Assembly: GCF_902712855.1 (NCBI RefSeq)
Contig: NZ_LR743507.1
Span: 62,001 to 126,000, forward strand
Source: Variovorax paradoxus
Lineage (GTDB): Bacteria > Pseudomonadota > Gammaproteobacteria > Burkholderiales > Burkholderiaceae_C
Direction of reading: 5' to 3'
Length of the DNA stretch: 64,000 nt
Positions 23,155 to 32,473 of this stretch are shown in pieces. The first letter of the stretch is position 1, and each line of letters opens with the position of its first letter. The notes under the pieces are model-generated. The model was not told the DNA's origin and did not search any database. It saw only the letters and a list, made by a program, of their open reading frames with translations. Both the position numbers and the translations under genes were made by a program.

Positions 23155-24131
23155 GAATGCCGGCCCCCCGGCTTTTCACTCCGCTTCGCTGCGTGTAATT
23201 CGCCACCCTCCGATTGGGAGGCCCGGCCGCCTTGGGGCGGTCCGGCGGCGGCCGGCTGCGCGCTGGCCACCCCCTGCAGCAGCCGCTCGACCAGCACGTT
23301 CTGCGGCCCCGAGCGCCAGATCCCGTAGGCCTCCGACTGCGCCACGGCGCGGTCGAGCGGCCTGAACACCGCGCCGCGCAACGCCGAATGCCGCATGGCC
23401 TGCGGCACCAGCGCCACGCCCAGGCCCTGCGACACCAGCGACACCACCGCGAGCCAGTGGCGCACCTCGTGCCGCACCTCGGGCAGGAAGCCGGCGTCCG
23501 CGCAGATCGACAGGATGCGCTCGTGGTAGTCGGGCGAGGCCTCGCGCGAGAACAGCACGAAAGGCTGGTCGCGCAGGTCGGCCGGCGCCAGCACCCGCCT
23601 GCGCGCCATCGGGTGCCCTGCCGGCAGGCAGGCCACGAAGGGTTCCGACAGCAGCAGCCGGTGCTGCAACTCCAGCGGCACGCGGCGCGTGTGGGCAAAG
23701 CCGAGGTCGAGCCGGTCGTTCAGCAGTTCGGTGATCTGCACGCCGGAGTTGAGTTCGCTCAGCGTGATGCGCACCGCCGGATGCTTCGCCTGGAACGTGC
23801 GCAGCGCCTGCGGCAGGCCGCGGTACAGCATGGCACCGACGAAGCCGATGCGCAGCCGGCCGGCCGAACCCAGTGCCACGTCGCGCGCCTCCAGTGCCGC
23901 TTCCTCGGCCTGCAGCAGCACGCGGCGCGCCGACAGGCGCAGCGCCTCGCCGGCGGGCGTGAGGCGCACTTCCTTGCTGTTGCGCTCGAACAGCCGCGCA
24001 CCCACCGTGTCTTCGAGCTGCCGGATCGCCACCGACAACGGCGGCTGCGAGATCGACAGGCGCCGCGCCGCGCGGCCGAAGTGCAACTCTTCGGCAAGCA
24101 CGGAAAAGTAGCGCAGGTGCCGCAGTTCCAT
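23151..24131 (-). CDS. LysR-family transcriptional regulator
   Basis: A 326-residue LysR regulator. The helix-turn-helix is in residues 1-60 (MELRHLRYFSVLAEELHFGRAARRLSISQPPLS); the effector domain has LRIGFVGAMLYRGLPQALRTF and the LLLSEPFVACLPAGHP segment. LysR proteins usually end near residue 300. Here the last 35 or so residues (QPAAAGPPQGGRASQ to the end) are encoded by hairpin-rich DNA that looks like an intergenic repeat, so they are probably an acquired tail. It is divergent from an acyl-CoA dehydrogenase operon, its likely target; the gap between them is unusually AT-rich. Confidence 0.88.
   Translation of the reverse strand: MELRHLRYFSVLAEELHFGRAARRLSISQPPLSVAIRQLEDTVGARLFERNSKEVRLTPAGEALRLSARRVLLQAEEAALEARDVALGSAGRLRIGFVGAMLYRGLPQALRTFQAKHPAVRITLSELNSGVQITELLNDRLDLGFAHTRRVPLELQHRLLLSEPFVACLPAGHPMARRRVLAPADLRDQPFVLFSREASPDYHERILSICADAGFLPEVRHEVRHWLAVVSLVSQGLGVALVPQAMRHSALRGAVFRPLDRAVAQSEAYGIWRSGPQNVLVERLLQGVASAQPAAAGPPQGGRASQSEGGELHAAKRSEKPGGRHS
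23171..23256 (-). repeat. Hairpin-rich element inside the LysR 3' end
   Basis: On the minus strand it contains CCGGACCGCCCCAAGG, a CCTCC/GGAGG stem and ACGCAGCGAAGCGGAG. The first and last parts match the 65-bp unit at 35881-36140 (CCGGGCCGCCCCAAG and CGCAGCGCGAAGCGCGGAG), in the same order and in the orientation of the gene it ends. I infer a second dispersed 3'-end element family. Confidence 0.45.
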
Positions 24132-24230
24132 GGATATTCAGATCGAATCGAACAAGACCAAATCGATATTAGACACGGATCGTCGTGGCTTCAACAATGC
24201 GCCAAACCAGACACCCAGGAGACAAAGCGC

Positions 24231-25946
24231 ATGTCCGAACACGCACCTGAGCACGCCCATCCGATCCCCGATCGCCATGGCCAGAACCTGTTCAGCACCG
24301 ACACCGAACTGCATGCCCTGCTGGCGCTCTACCTGCCCGACGACTTGCGCGCACACATGCAGCCGCACTTCGAGCGCCTGGGCGGCCTCGCGGGCGGCCT
24401 GCTCGACGAGCTGGCCGGCACCGCCGACCGCAACCCGCCCACGCTGGAGCAGCGCACGCGCACCGGGCTGGACGAGCAGAAGGTCGTCAAGCACCCCGCC
24501 TACATCGAGATGGAACGCCTCGCGCTCAGCGAGTTCGGCCTGGCCGCCGTCTCCCACCGCGACGACACGCTGGGCTGGCACGGCAAGATGCCGCCGCTTG
24601 TGAAATACGTGCTGACCTACCTGTTCGTGCAGGCCGAGTTCGGCCTGTGCTGCCCGGTGTCGATGACCGATTCGCTCACGCGCACGCTGAAGAAGTTCGG
24701 CACGCCCGAGCTGGTCGCCAGGTACCTGCCGCGCCTGACATCGCTCGACTTCGACGAACTCGCGCAGGGCGCGATGTTCATGACCGAGCAGGCCGCCGGC
24801 TCCGACATCGCCGCCACCGCCACGCTGGCGCACCAGGAAGCCGACGGCAGTTGGCGCCTCACGGGCGACAAATGGTTCTGCTCGAACCCCGACGCCGACT
24901 TCGCGATGGTGCTCGCACGCGCCGACGAGGCATCCGGCGGCGTTGCGGGCATGAAGGGCGTGTCGCTGTTTCTGCTGCCGCGCCGGCTCGACGACGGCAG
25001 CCTCAACCGCTACCGCATCATCCGCCTGAAGCACAAGCTGGGCACGCGCTCGATGGCCAGCGGCGAGATCCGCCTCGAAGGCGCGCGCGCGTACCTGGTC
25101 GGCGAGGCCGGCCGCGGCTTCGTGCAGATGGTCGACATGGTCAACAACTCGCGCCTGTCGAACGGCGTGCGTGCCGCCGGCCTGATGCGCCGGGCAGTGG
25201 CCGAGGCCGAATTCATCGCCTCGGAGCGCCGCGCCTTCGGCCGCACCCTCGCGCAGATGCCGCTGATGCAGCGCCAGCTCGACAAGCTGCGCCTGCCGGC
25301 CGAACAGGCCCGCACCATGGTGTGCCAGACCGCGCTGGCGCTCGCGCGTTCCGACGCGGGCGAGCCCGACGCCTATGCGCTGCTGCGCATCCTCACGCCG
25401 CTCATCAAGTTCCGCGCCTGCCGCGATGCACGCAAGGTCACGGGCGATGCGATGGAAGTGCGCGGCGGCTGCGGCTACATCGAGGAGTGGAGCGACGCGC
25501 GGCTCGTGCGCGACGCGCACCTGGGCTCGATCTGGGAAGGCACCAGCAACATCGTGGCGCTGGACGTGATCCGCGCGGTCAAGCGCGAAGGCTCGCTGCC
25601 CGTGCTGCGCGCGCACTGCGAGAAACTGCTGGCCGACGCCACGCTCGCACCCGGCTTTGCCAAGGCGCTGCGCGACGCGCTCGCCCGCGCCGCGGCGCTG
25701 ACCGAGACCGCCGCGCACGAGGGCGGCGACGTGCTCGCACGGCAGGCCGCCTCGGCGCTCTATCACTGCACCAGCGCCATCGCGATGGCGTGGGAGGCCT
25801 CGCACACCGGCTCCGCCGCGCGCCTGCACTGGGCGCAACTGGTGCTGCTGCACCGCGTGCTGCCGCGCGACCCGCTGTCGCCCGACGCCATGCCCGCGGA
25901 CTGGAACACGGCCGCCAGCGAACGCAGCGCGACGGCACTTGCCTGA
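24231..25946 (+). CDS. Acyl-CoA dehydrogenase family protein (AidB-like)
   Basis: A 571-residue flavoprotein with the three-domain acyl-CoA dehydrogenase core: AMFMTEQAAGSDIAATATLA near residues 182-202, GDKWFCSNPDADFAMVLAR, and the C-terminal helical domain with the FAD-contacting GGCGYIEEWSDARLVRD and GSIWEGTSNIVALDVIRA. The extra N- and C-terminal parts and the TSN(I)ALDVIR segment are closer to AidB than to classical 380-residue enzymes. It is the first gene of an operon with a Bug receptor and a CoA-transferase, consistent with uptake, CoA activation and oxidation of an organic acid. Confidence 0.85.
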   Translation: MSEHAPEHAHPIPDRHGQNLFSTDTELHALLALYLPDDLRAHMQPHFERLGGLAGGLLDELAGTADRNPPTLEQRTRTGLDEQKVVKHPAYIEMERLALSEFGLAAVSHRDDTLGWHGKMPPLVKYVLTYLFVQAEFGLCCPVSMTDSLTRTLKKFGTPELVARYLPRLTSLDFDELAQGAMFMTEQAAGSDIAATATLAHQEADGSWRLTGDKWFCSNPDADFAMVLARADEASGGVAGMKGVSLFLLPRRLDDGSLNRYRIIRLKHKLGTRSMASGEIRLEGARAYLVGEAGRGFVQMVDMVNNSRLSNGVRAAGLMRRAVAEAEFIASERRAFGRTLAQMPLMQRQLDKLRLPAEQARTMVCQTALALARSDAGEPDAYALLRILTPLIKFRACRDARKVTGDAMEVRGGCGYIEEWSDARLVRDAHLGSIWEGTSNIVALDVIRAVKREGSLPVLRAHCEKLLADATLAPGFAKALRDALARAAALTETAAHEGGDVLARQAASALYHCTSAIAMAWEASHTGSAARLHWAQLVLLHRVLPRDPLSPDAMPADWNTAASERSATALA

Positions 25947-25986
25947 GCCTTGCGCAACCACCGACACCAAGAACCGGAGACAACCC

Positions 25987-26967
25987 TTGAAACGCTCGAC
26001 CTTCCTGCTGGCCGCCTGCGCCGCCTCACTGCTCACCGCATTGCCGGCCGCGCACGCGGCCGATGCCTTCCCTTCCAGGCCGCTGACGCTGGTGATCCCC
26101 TTCCCGCCCGGCGGCCCCACCGACGCGATGGCGCGCACGCTGGCCGCCGAGATGAAGGACCGCCTCGGCCAGCCCATGATCGTGGAGAACCGCGCGGGCG
26201 CGGGCGGCAACATCGGCGCCGAGTACGTGGCGCGCGCCGAGGCCGACGGCCACACGCTGATGTTCGGCACCTCCGGTCCGCTGGCCATCAACAAGAGCCT
26301 GTACCGCAAGATCAGCTACGACCCGGTGAAGAGCTTCGCGCCCGTCATCCAGGTCGGCTACCTGCCCAACATCCTGGTGGTGAACCCGGCCCTGCCGGTG
26401 AAGAACGTGCCCGAACTGGTGGCCTATGCCAGGGCCAATCCGGGCAAGCTCAGCTATGCCTCGTCGGGCAACGGCGCGTCGTCGCACCTCGCCGGGGTGC
26501 TCTTCAACTCGGTGGCCGGCACCGACCTCCAGCACATTCCGTACAAGGGCACCGGCCCGGCGCTCAACGACCTGCTGGGCAACCAGGTGAGCATGACCTT
26601 CACCGACATCCTCACCGCGCTGCCTTATGTGAAGGCCGGCAAGCTGCGCGCGCTGGGCGTGGCCACGGTGGCGCGCTCGCAGGCCCTGCCCGACGTGCCG
26701 ACCATTTCCGAGCAGGGCTACAAAGGCTACGACGTGAGCGTGTTCTTCGGCATCGTCGCGCCGGCCGGCACGCCGGCGGACCGCATCGCCAAGCTCAACC
26801 ACGCGTTCGCCGAAGTGCTCCACTCGCCGAAGGTGAAGCAGATGTTCGCGTCGCAGGGTCTCGAGACGCCGGCGGACACGTCGCCGCAGAAGCTCGGGCA
26901 GTTCATCGCGACCGAGTCGGTGAAGTGGAAGGACGTGGTGCAGAAGTCCGGGGCGCAGCTCGACTGA
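25987..26967 (+). CDS. Bug/TctC-family periplasmic solute receptor
   Basis: A 326-residue receptor with a Sec signal (LKRSTFLLAACAASLLTALPAAHA). The family loop is VIPFPPGGPTDAMARTLA and the second is NRAGAGGNIGAEYVARA. The start is a TTG at 25987, decided by the GGAGA ribosome-binding site 6 bases upstream and by the signal peptide, which begins right there. It lies between an acyl-CoA dehydrogenase and a CoA-transferase, so its ligand is probably the organic acid those enzymes degrade. Confidence 0.88.
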   Translation: MKRSTFLLAACAASLLTALPAAHAADAFPSRPLTLVIPFPPGGPTDAMARTLAAEMKDRLGQPMIVENRAGAGGNIGAEYVARAEADGHTLMFGTSGPLAINKSLYRKISYDPVKSFAPVIQVGYLPNILVVNPALPVKNVPELVAYARANPGKLSYASSGNGASSHLAGVLFNSVAGTDLQHIPYKGTGPALNDLLGNQVSMTFTDILTALPYVKAGKLRALGVATVARSQALPDVPTISEQGYKGYDVSVFFGIVAPAGTPADRIAKLNHAFAEVLHSPKVKQMFASQGLETPADTSPQKLGQFIATESVKWKDVVQKSGAQLD

Positions 26968-27068
26968 CCGGAGTTCGCCGCTTCAGTGCGCGATCGGACG
27001 CAGGCCGGCCCCGGACGCGCGCATGCCGAACGAACGATCCCACAGAACATGGAACACGGAACACCGAC

Positions 27069-28208
27069 ATGACCCCACCCCAAGGCGCGCTTGCAGGCAT
27101 CAAGGTCCTGGACATCTCCCGCATCCTCGGCGGACCCTATTGCGGCCAGATCCTCGGCGACCACGGTGCCGACGTGCTCAAGGTCGAGCCCCCGCAGGGC
27201 GACGACACGCGCACCTGGGGCCCGCCGTTCAGGGAAGGCGTGGCCTCGTACTACCACGGCCTCAACCGCAACAAGCGCGTGCAGCACCTCGACTTCGCCA
27301 CCGAGGAAGGCCGCGAGGCGCTGCTCGCCCTGGTGGCGCAGGCCGACGTGCTCATCGAGAACTTCAAGACCGGCACCATGGAGCGCTGGGGCATCGGCTA
27401 CGAGACGCTGTCGCAGCGCTTCCCGCGCCTGGTGTGGTGCCGCGTGTCGGGCTTCGGCGCGGATGGCCCGCTGGGCGCGCTGCCCGGCTACGACGCCGCG
27501 GTGCAGGCCATGACCGGCATCATGAGCATCAACGGCGAAGCCGACGGCGGGCCCCTGCGCGTGGGCCTGCCGGTGGTCGACATGGTGACCGGGCTGAACG
27601 CCGTCATCGGCGTGCTGCTCGCGCTGCAGGAACGCCACCGCAGCGGGCGCGGCCAGTTCGTTGAAGCGGCGCTGTACGACAGCGGCCTGTCGCTGCTGCA
27701 TCCGCATGCGGCCAACTGGTTCATGGACGGCACCGAGCCGCGCCGCACCGGCAACGCGCATCCCAACATCTACCCGTACGACGCACTGGCCACCGGCACC
27801 GACCCGGTATTCGTGGCGGTGGGTAACGACCGCCAGTTCGCCCGCCTGTGCCGCTGCATCGGCCTGCCCGAGCTGTCGGACGATCCGCTCTACCGCACGG
27901 CCGGCGCGCGCTCCGTGCATCGCGACGGGCTCAAGCAGCGGCTCGAGGCCGCCATGGCGATGTTCGACGGCCGCGAGCTGGTCGAGCAGCTCATGGCCGC
28001 CGGCGTGCCCGCCGCGCCGGTGCTGCCGGTCGACGCCGCGCTGCAGCATCCGCACACGCTGCACCGCGAGATGGTGGTCGAGATGCCCGGCGGCTACCGC
28101 GGCATCGGCGCGCCCGTCAAGCTCAGCCGCACGCCAGCCAGCTACCGGCACGCGCCGCTGACGCCGGGCGATGCCTTCCTGCCCGGCGACGGCTCAGCGC
28201 AGCACTGA
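27069..28208 (+). CDS. CaiB/BaiF (class III) CoA-transferase
   Basis: A 379-residue class III CoA-transferase that moves CoA between carboxylic acids through an aspartyl intermediate. It begins LAGIKVLDISRILGGPYCGQILGDHGADVLKVEPP, the family hallmark; the likely catalytic aspartate is in GLPVVDMVTGLNA (near residue 178). The length fits the family. It is the third gene of the operon with the acyl-CoA dehydrogenase and Bug receptor. Its 3' end overlaps the convergent UDP-glucose dehydrogenase gene by 15 bases. Confidence 0.9.
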   Translation: MTPPQGALAGIKVLDISRILGGPYCGQILGDHGADVLKVEPPQGDDTRTWGPPFREGVASYYHGLNRNKRVQHLDFATEEGREALLALVAQADVLIENFKTGTMERWGIGYETLSQRFPRLVWCRVSGFGADGPLGALPGYDAAVQAMTGIMSINGEADGGPLRVGLPVVDMVTGLNAVIGVLLALQERHRSGRGQFVEAALYDSGLSLLHPHAANWFMDGTEPRRTGNAHPNIYPYDALATGTDPVFVAVGNDRQFARLCRCIGLPELSDDPLYRTAGARSVHRDGLKQRLEAAMAMFDGRELVEQLMAAGVPAAPVLPVDAALQHPHTLHREMVVEMPGGYRGIGAPVKLSRTPASYRHAPLTPGDAFLPGDGSAQH

Positions 28209-29531
28209 ACGCCCGCGGCCGATGCCGTAGTACGCGATGCCGGCGGCCTCGGCCTGGGCGGCGTCGTAGAGATTTCGCCCGTCGAAGATCGCGGGCGCCC
28301 GCAGCACCTGCGCGATGCGCGCGAAATCGGGCCGGCGGAACTCGGGCCATTCGGTGACCAGCGCCAGCGCATCGGCGCCCTGCAGCGCCTCGTCGGCGCT
28401 GCCGCACCAGCGCAGGCCGTCGCGCTCGCCGACCACGTCGCGCGCGGCCGGCATGGCCACCGGGTCGTACACCTGCACGCGCGCACCCGCGGCGTGCAGG
28501 CGTTCCAGCAGCACGAGGCTCGGCGCGTCGCGCATGTCGTCGGTGTCGGGCTTGAAGGCCAGGCCCCATACCGCGATGGCCTTGCCCGCGATGCGGCCCT
28601 CGAAATGGTGCGTCACCAGGTCGAAGAGCCGGCCCTTCTGCTCGTGGTTGGTGGCCTCCACCGCCGACAGGATGCGCAAGGGCTGGCCGTCGCGCGCCGC
28701 CATGCGCCTGAGCGCGCGCACATCCTTCGAAAGGCAGGAGCCGCCATAGCCCGCGCCCGCCTGCAGGAAGTCGGGGCCGATGCGCCGGTCCGCGCCGATC
28801 GCGCGCCGCACCATCTCGATGTCGGCGCCCGTCTGCCCCGCCACGCGCGCCATCTCGTTCATGAAGCTGATGCGGGTGGCCAGCATCGCGTTGGCGGCGT
28901 ACTTGGCAAGCTCGGCGGAGCGGCGGCCCATCACCAGCCACTGCGACGGCCGCTCGATGAAGGGTTCGTAGAGACGGGCCAGAAGTTCGACGGCCCACGG
29001 GTTCTCCGAGCCGATCACGATGCGGTCGGGCCGCCGGCAGTCGCGCACCGCCGAGCCCTCGCGCAGGAACTCGGGATTGGCCGCCACCGCGATGCGCAGC
29101 CCTGCGCCGCGTTGCGACAGCTCGCCGTTCAGCACCATCTCGACCTGGTCGGCCGTGCCGACCGGCGCTGTCGACTTGCACACCACCACCGCCTCGCGGT
29201 CGCGGTGCCGGCCGATGCCGGCAGCGACCGCCATCACATGGCGCAGGTCGACCCGGCCCTCGGCGTCGGCCGGCGTGTTGACCACGATGAAGAGCACGTC
29301 GCCGTGCAGGCAGGCCTCGCATTCGTCGGCGGTGAAGCGCAAGGTGCCCGCGGCCAGCCCGGCGGCGACCAGCGCTTCGAGATCCGGTTCGTGCAACGGC
29401 ATCAGGCCGCGCTGCAGGCCCTCGACGCGAGCCAGGTCGGCGTCGGCGCAAAGCACCTCGTGGCCGGCCTCGGCCAGGCAGGCGGCGAAGCTCAGGCCCA
29501 CATAGCCGGCGCCGAACAGGCTGACCTTCAT
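28194..29531 (-). CDS. ugd: UDP-glucose 6-dehydrogenase
   Basis: A 445-residue NAD-dependent enzyme making UDP-glucuronate from UDP-glucose, a precursor of acidic surface sugars. The N-terminal Rossmann motif is MKVSLFGAGYVGLSFAACLAEAGHEV, followed by CKSTAPVGT, EFLREGSAV and the catalytic-cysteine loop GYGGSCLSKDVRAL. The central helix KYAANAMLATRISFMNE and the C-terminal GLAFKPDTDDMRDAPS domain are both present. The divergent neighbour is a glycosyltransferase gene that starts 57 bases away. Confidence 0.93.
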   Translation of the reverse strand: MKVSLFGAGYVGLSFAACLAEAGHEVLCADADLARVEGLQRGLMPLHEPDLEALVAAGLAAGTLRFTADECEACLHGDVLFIVVNTPADAEGRVDLRHVMAVAAGIGRHRDREAVVVCKSTAPVGTADQVEMVLNGELSQRGAGLRIAVAANPEFLREGSAVRDCRRPDRIVIGSENPWAVELLARLYEPFIERPSQWLVMGRRSAELAKYAANAMLATRISFMNEMARVAGQTGADIEMVRRAIGADRRIGPDFLQAGAGYGGSCLSKDVRALRRMAARDGQPLRILSAVEATNHEQKGRLFDLVTHHFEGRIAGKAIAVWGLAFKPDTDDMRDAPSLVLLERLHAAGARVQVYDPVAMPAARDVVGERDGLRWCGSADEALQGADALALVTEWPEFRRPDFARIAQVLRAPAIFDGRNLYDAAQAEAAGIAYYGIGRGRSVLR

Positions 29532-29588
29532 GGGCGCGCCCCTCTCCCCGGGCACTGGTGGCGCGGGCGGTTGTGCGATAAAAGCAGG

Positions 29589-30653
29589 ATGGATTCTTTC
29601 AAAACCGTGACCGGACAGGAAAATTCGATGATGCCCGATGAAGTTGCAGCGCATTGCGCGCTGGTCCTGGAGACCAACAACCTCCGAGGCGGCGCCGATG
29701 CCGAGGCCAGGGCGGGCACCAGCCTGCAGCGCCTCGTTGCATTGCTGGCCAGGCAACAGCTGCCGCTCACGGCGCTGGCGCAGGTGGTCGTCACGCACGA
29801 CGGGCTGAGCCCCGCCACCTGCGAGGCAGTGGCCCGTGCGGCGGGCCGTGCGATCGACTTCGTGCGCATCGAGCGCAGCACCGGCTACTACGACGCCAAG
29901 AACGCCGGCTTCGAAGCGACCGATGCGCAGCGCTGCGCGTACGTGGTGTTCGCCGACGCCGACTGCCTGCCCGACGACGACTGGCTGCTGCAGATGCTGC
30001 TTCCGTTCGCGCAGGCCGACGCACCCGCCGTGGTGGCGGGGCGCACCAGCTACGCGGCCAACGTCGTGGGCACCGCGCTGACCACCATCGACTTCATGTA
30101 CTTCCCCAATGCCGACCACGCCGGGGCCACCAGCAACTTCTACGCGAACAACGTGGCCTTCCGCCGCGAGGTGTTCGCGCAGCACAGCTACCAGGCGCTC
30201 GACGGCGTGTACCGCGCGCACTGCCAGGTGCTGGGCATGCGATTGAGAGCAGCCGGCGTGCCGATCCGCTACGTGGCGCAGGCCCACACAGAACACCGCC
30301 TGCCCGACACGCGCGCCGAGGCGCTCAAACTGCGCTGGATGCGCGGGCAGGACACCTACTCGCTCACGCCGCACCTGCTGCGCAGCTATGTCTCGCCGCG
30401 CTGGCAATGGCTCGCCCGGAGCGGGCCGATCGGGCCGCTGGCCGTGCTGTTCACGCGCCTGGGTTTCAGCATGAAGGCGCTCAACCGCCAGGACCTGCCG
30501 CCGCTGCGCGGCCTGCGCTGGCTGGCCGGCGTGGCGCTGATCCTGGGGTTCTCGGCCATCGACATGCTGGGTGCGTTCGCACGCGGCATCGGCTGGCACA
30601 CCACCGGCCGCACCCACGCGGACGCCCAGGCGCTCTCGTACCACAAGCCCTGA
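29589..30653 (+). CDS. Family 2-like glycosyltransferase, membrane-associated
   Basis: A 354-residue GT-A fold transferase. The nucleotide-sugar site shows VLETNNLRGG at the start, TGYYDAKNAGFEAT and the DxD-type FADADCLPDDDWLLQML. Acceptor-side residues include NFYANNVAFRREVF and a late AEALKLRWMRGQDTYS, comparable to the Q/RxxRW motif of processive GT2 enzymes. Two hydrophobic segments near the C-terminus suggest membrane contact. It is the first gene of a four-gene plus-strand run. The sugar and acceptor are unknown. Confidence 0.82.
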   Translation: MDSFKTVTGQENSMMPDEVAAHCALVLETNNLRGGADAEARAGTSLQRLVALLARQQLPLTALAQVVVTHDGLSPATCEAVARAAGRAIDFVRIERSTGYYDAKNAGFEATDAQRCAYVVFADADCLPDDDWLLQMLLPFAQADAPAVVAGRTSYAANVVGTALTTIDFMYFPNADHAGATSNFYANNVAFRREVFAQHSYQALDGVYRAHCQVLGMRLRAAGVPIRYVAQAHTEHRLPDTRAEALKLRWMRGQDTYSLTPHLLRSYVSPRWQWLARSGPIGPLAVLFTRLGFSMKALNRQDLPPLRGLRWLAGVALILGFSAIDMLGAFARGIGWHTTGRTHADAQALSYHKP

Positions 30654-30702
30654 GCGCTCCTGCGCTTCACCCCTCCCGCCAGAACAACAACAAGACATCA
30701 GC

Positions 30703-31710
30703 ATGTCCATCCGCTCGTCCCTCATCGCCCGCCATCTCGTGGCGGGCCTCGTGCTTGCAGGCACCGCCTCGCTGGCCAGCGCCGCCGACTTCGCAGGCCG
30801 CGGCGTCTTCAACTTCAGGTCCGACGCGGGCTGCCCGTTCGCCGCGCTCGCGGGCAGCGGCAACGACTGCAACCGCCTCGCGCTCGACGACCCCGAGACC
30901 CGCGCTGCGCTCGACGCCGCGGCGCACACCATCCGCTTCACCAACACGCGCAGCTACGCCGGGAAGACCATCGTCGGCGACGTGCTGCTGCAGGGCTCCG
31001 GCCAGTCGCGCGACGGCCAGCGCGTGCCGCTGACCTTCCATGCGCTGCTGAGCCGCTCGGGCAGCGACTGGTCGGTGAGCAGCCACGCGCACTCGCCGGT
31101 GGGCGGCGAGTTCAGCGACATCCGCATCGACCCATACCAGGTCGTGGTGAACGAGGCGAACAGCGCCGAGCGCGTGGTGCTCTCGGCCGACCAGGTCGTC
31201 GAGGCGCTCGCCAAGCCCTCGCTGACCGCGCGGCTGGCCAACGTGCTGGTGCAGGTCGACGACAACCGCACCGACGGCGCGAAGGACGCCGACATCACGA
31301 TCGGCCTGGGCCTGAGCAAGGCCTCGAAGTCGGTGGCGCGCGCGCGCTTCCGTGCGCCGGGCGCCAAGGGCCAAGAGCTGGCCGCGGCCATGCAGCAGGG
31401 CAACTGGACGCTGGAGCTGCAGGCGCTGAGCGGCCAGATCCCGCGCCAGGTGGTGCAACGCGACCTGTTCCTCTACGGACTCGAATCGCAGTCGCTGCTG
31501 CAGCCGCTGCTGCAGCGCGGCTTCCGCAAGAACGAGAAGCTGGTGCTCGGTGCCGCCAACGGCAAGGGCTACGTGCGCTACGACGGCCAGCAGCGCGAGT
31601 TCGCAGGCGCCGACGCCGCGGCGCGGGCGTTCCTGCAGGACAGCTTCATCGGGCTGGTGCTGGGCTGGCAACAGCAGCAGCCCGCGAAGGCCAGGGCCGA
31701 TGGCCGCTGA
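30703..31710 (+). CDS. Uncharacterised exported protein of the glycan cluster
   Basis: A 335-residue protein with a signal peptide (MSIRSSLIARHLVAGLVLAGTASLASA). The mature part has two early cysteines (SDAGCPFAALAGSGNDCNRL), a TLTFHALLSR-like beta-rich middle and a helical end. I do not recognise the family. It lies between a glycosyltransferase and a ferritin-like protein and overlaps the latter by 11 bases, so it is likely a periplasmic component of the same pathway. Confidence 0.65.
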   Translation: MSIRSSLIARHLVAGLVLAGTASLASAADFAGRGVFNFRSDAGCPFAALAGSGNDCNRLALDDPETRAALDAAAHTIRFTNTRSYAGKTIVGDVLLQGSGQSRDGQRVPLTFHALLSRSGSDWSVSSHAHSPVGGEFSDIRIDPYQVVVNEANSAERVVLSADQVVEALAKPSLTARLANVLVQVDDNRTDGAKDADITIGLGLSKASKSVARARFRAPGAKGQELAAAMQQGNWTLELQALSGQIPRQVVQRDLFLYGLESQSLLQPLLQRGFRKNEKLVLGAANGKGYVRYDGQQREFAGADAAARAFLQDSFIGLVLGWQQQQPAKARADGR

Positions 31711-32470
31711 GGAATCCACCGTCAGCGGTTTCGACTGCCTCGCGCCGCCCTTGCTGCGCGGCTGGCCCGCGCTGCAGGCGCGCCTGGTGCACCACGTCAA
31801 GCGCGCCGCGCTGCGCCAGCTGCATGCGAGCAATGCGGGCGAGATGCTGCTGCTGCGCTTCTACATGGTGGGCGAAGAGTCTTCCGAGCAGGCGCTGCAG
31901 CGCGAACTGCGCATCGACCCGCCCGGCTGGCTGGCACGCCAGCTCGACCAGCACCTGGCCGACGAGCAACTGCATGCGCGCCTGTTCGCGCAGGCCATCG
32001 TCGAGCGCGGCGGCCACGCACAGGCCGCGGCGTCGCCCGAAGAGGCGCCGCGCCCCGACTGGCTGAGCCGCCGCAAGCTCGCGCGCTGGCAGGCGATCAT
32101 CCGCCGCCACGCGCCGCACTTCGCGCACGGCGGGCTGGTGCCGGCCTATGCCATCGGCCTGTCGGCCGAGCAGATGGCCTCGCGCATCCTGCAGCGCCAC
32201 TGCGCGCTGATCGGTGCGCAGCATGCGTTGCATCCGCTGCTCGCGCGCGTGCTGGCCGACGAAGACCGCCACATCCGCCTGTGCACGCACACGCTGCAGC
32301 GTTGCGTGGCGCCGCACGAACAGGCGCGGCTCGCACGGCTGATGCGCGAGGTGCGAGACACCGAACGCGGTTTCGGCATCACCGGCGCACTGGGCATGTG
32401 GCTGGCCGGCGCGATGCTGCGGCTGCGCCCAGGCGCGGCGCGGCCGGTGCAGCGCCGGCACCAAGCCTGA
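31700..32470 (+). CDS. Ferritin-like diiron protein
   Basis: A 256-residue all-helical protein without a signal peptide. Four ligand-bearing helices match the ferritin-like diiron pattern: Glu in NAGEMLLLRFY and ExxH in LADEQLHARLF, then Glu in SAEQMASRIL and ExxH in LADEDRHIRLC. This E/ExxH/E/ExxH layout binds two irons in rubrerythrin- and hydroxylase-type enzymes. It is encoded inside a sugar-transferase cluster, so oxidation or hydroxylation of a lipid or sugar carrier is possible. The C-terminus has a hydrophobic, basic tail (GALGMWLAGAMLRLRPG) that could touch the membrane. Confidence 0.7.
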   Translation: MAAEESTVSGFDCLAPPLLRGWPALQARLVHHVKRAALRQLHASNAGEMLLLRFYMVGEESSEQALQRELRIDPPGWLARQLDQHLADEQLHARLFAQAIVERGGHAQAAASPEEAPRPDWLSRRKLARWQAIIRRHAPHFAHGGLVPAYAIGLSAEQMASRILQRHCALIGAQHALHPLLARVLADEDRHIRLCTHTLQRCVAPHEQARLARLMREVRDTERGFGITGALGMWLAGAMLRLRPGAARPVQRRHQA

Positions 32471-32473
32471 GCG

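Noticed and set aside
24132..24230. A LysR operator in the AT-rich gap
   Set aside because: The gap is clearly AT-rich and promoter-like, but I found no convincing inverted repeat of the T-N11-A type.
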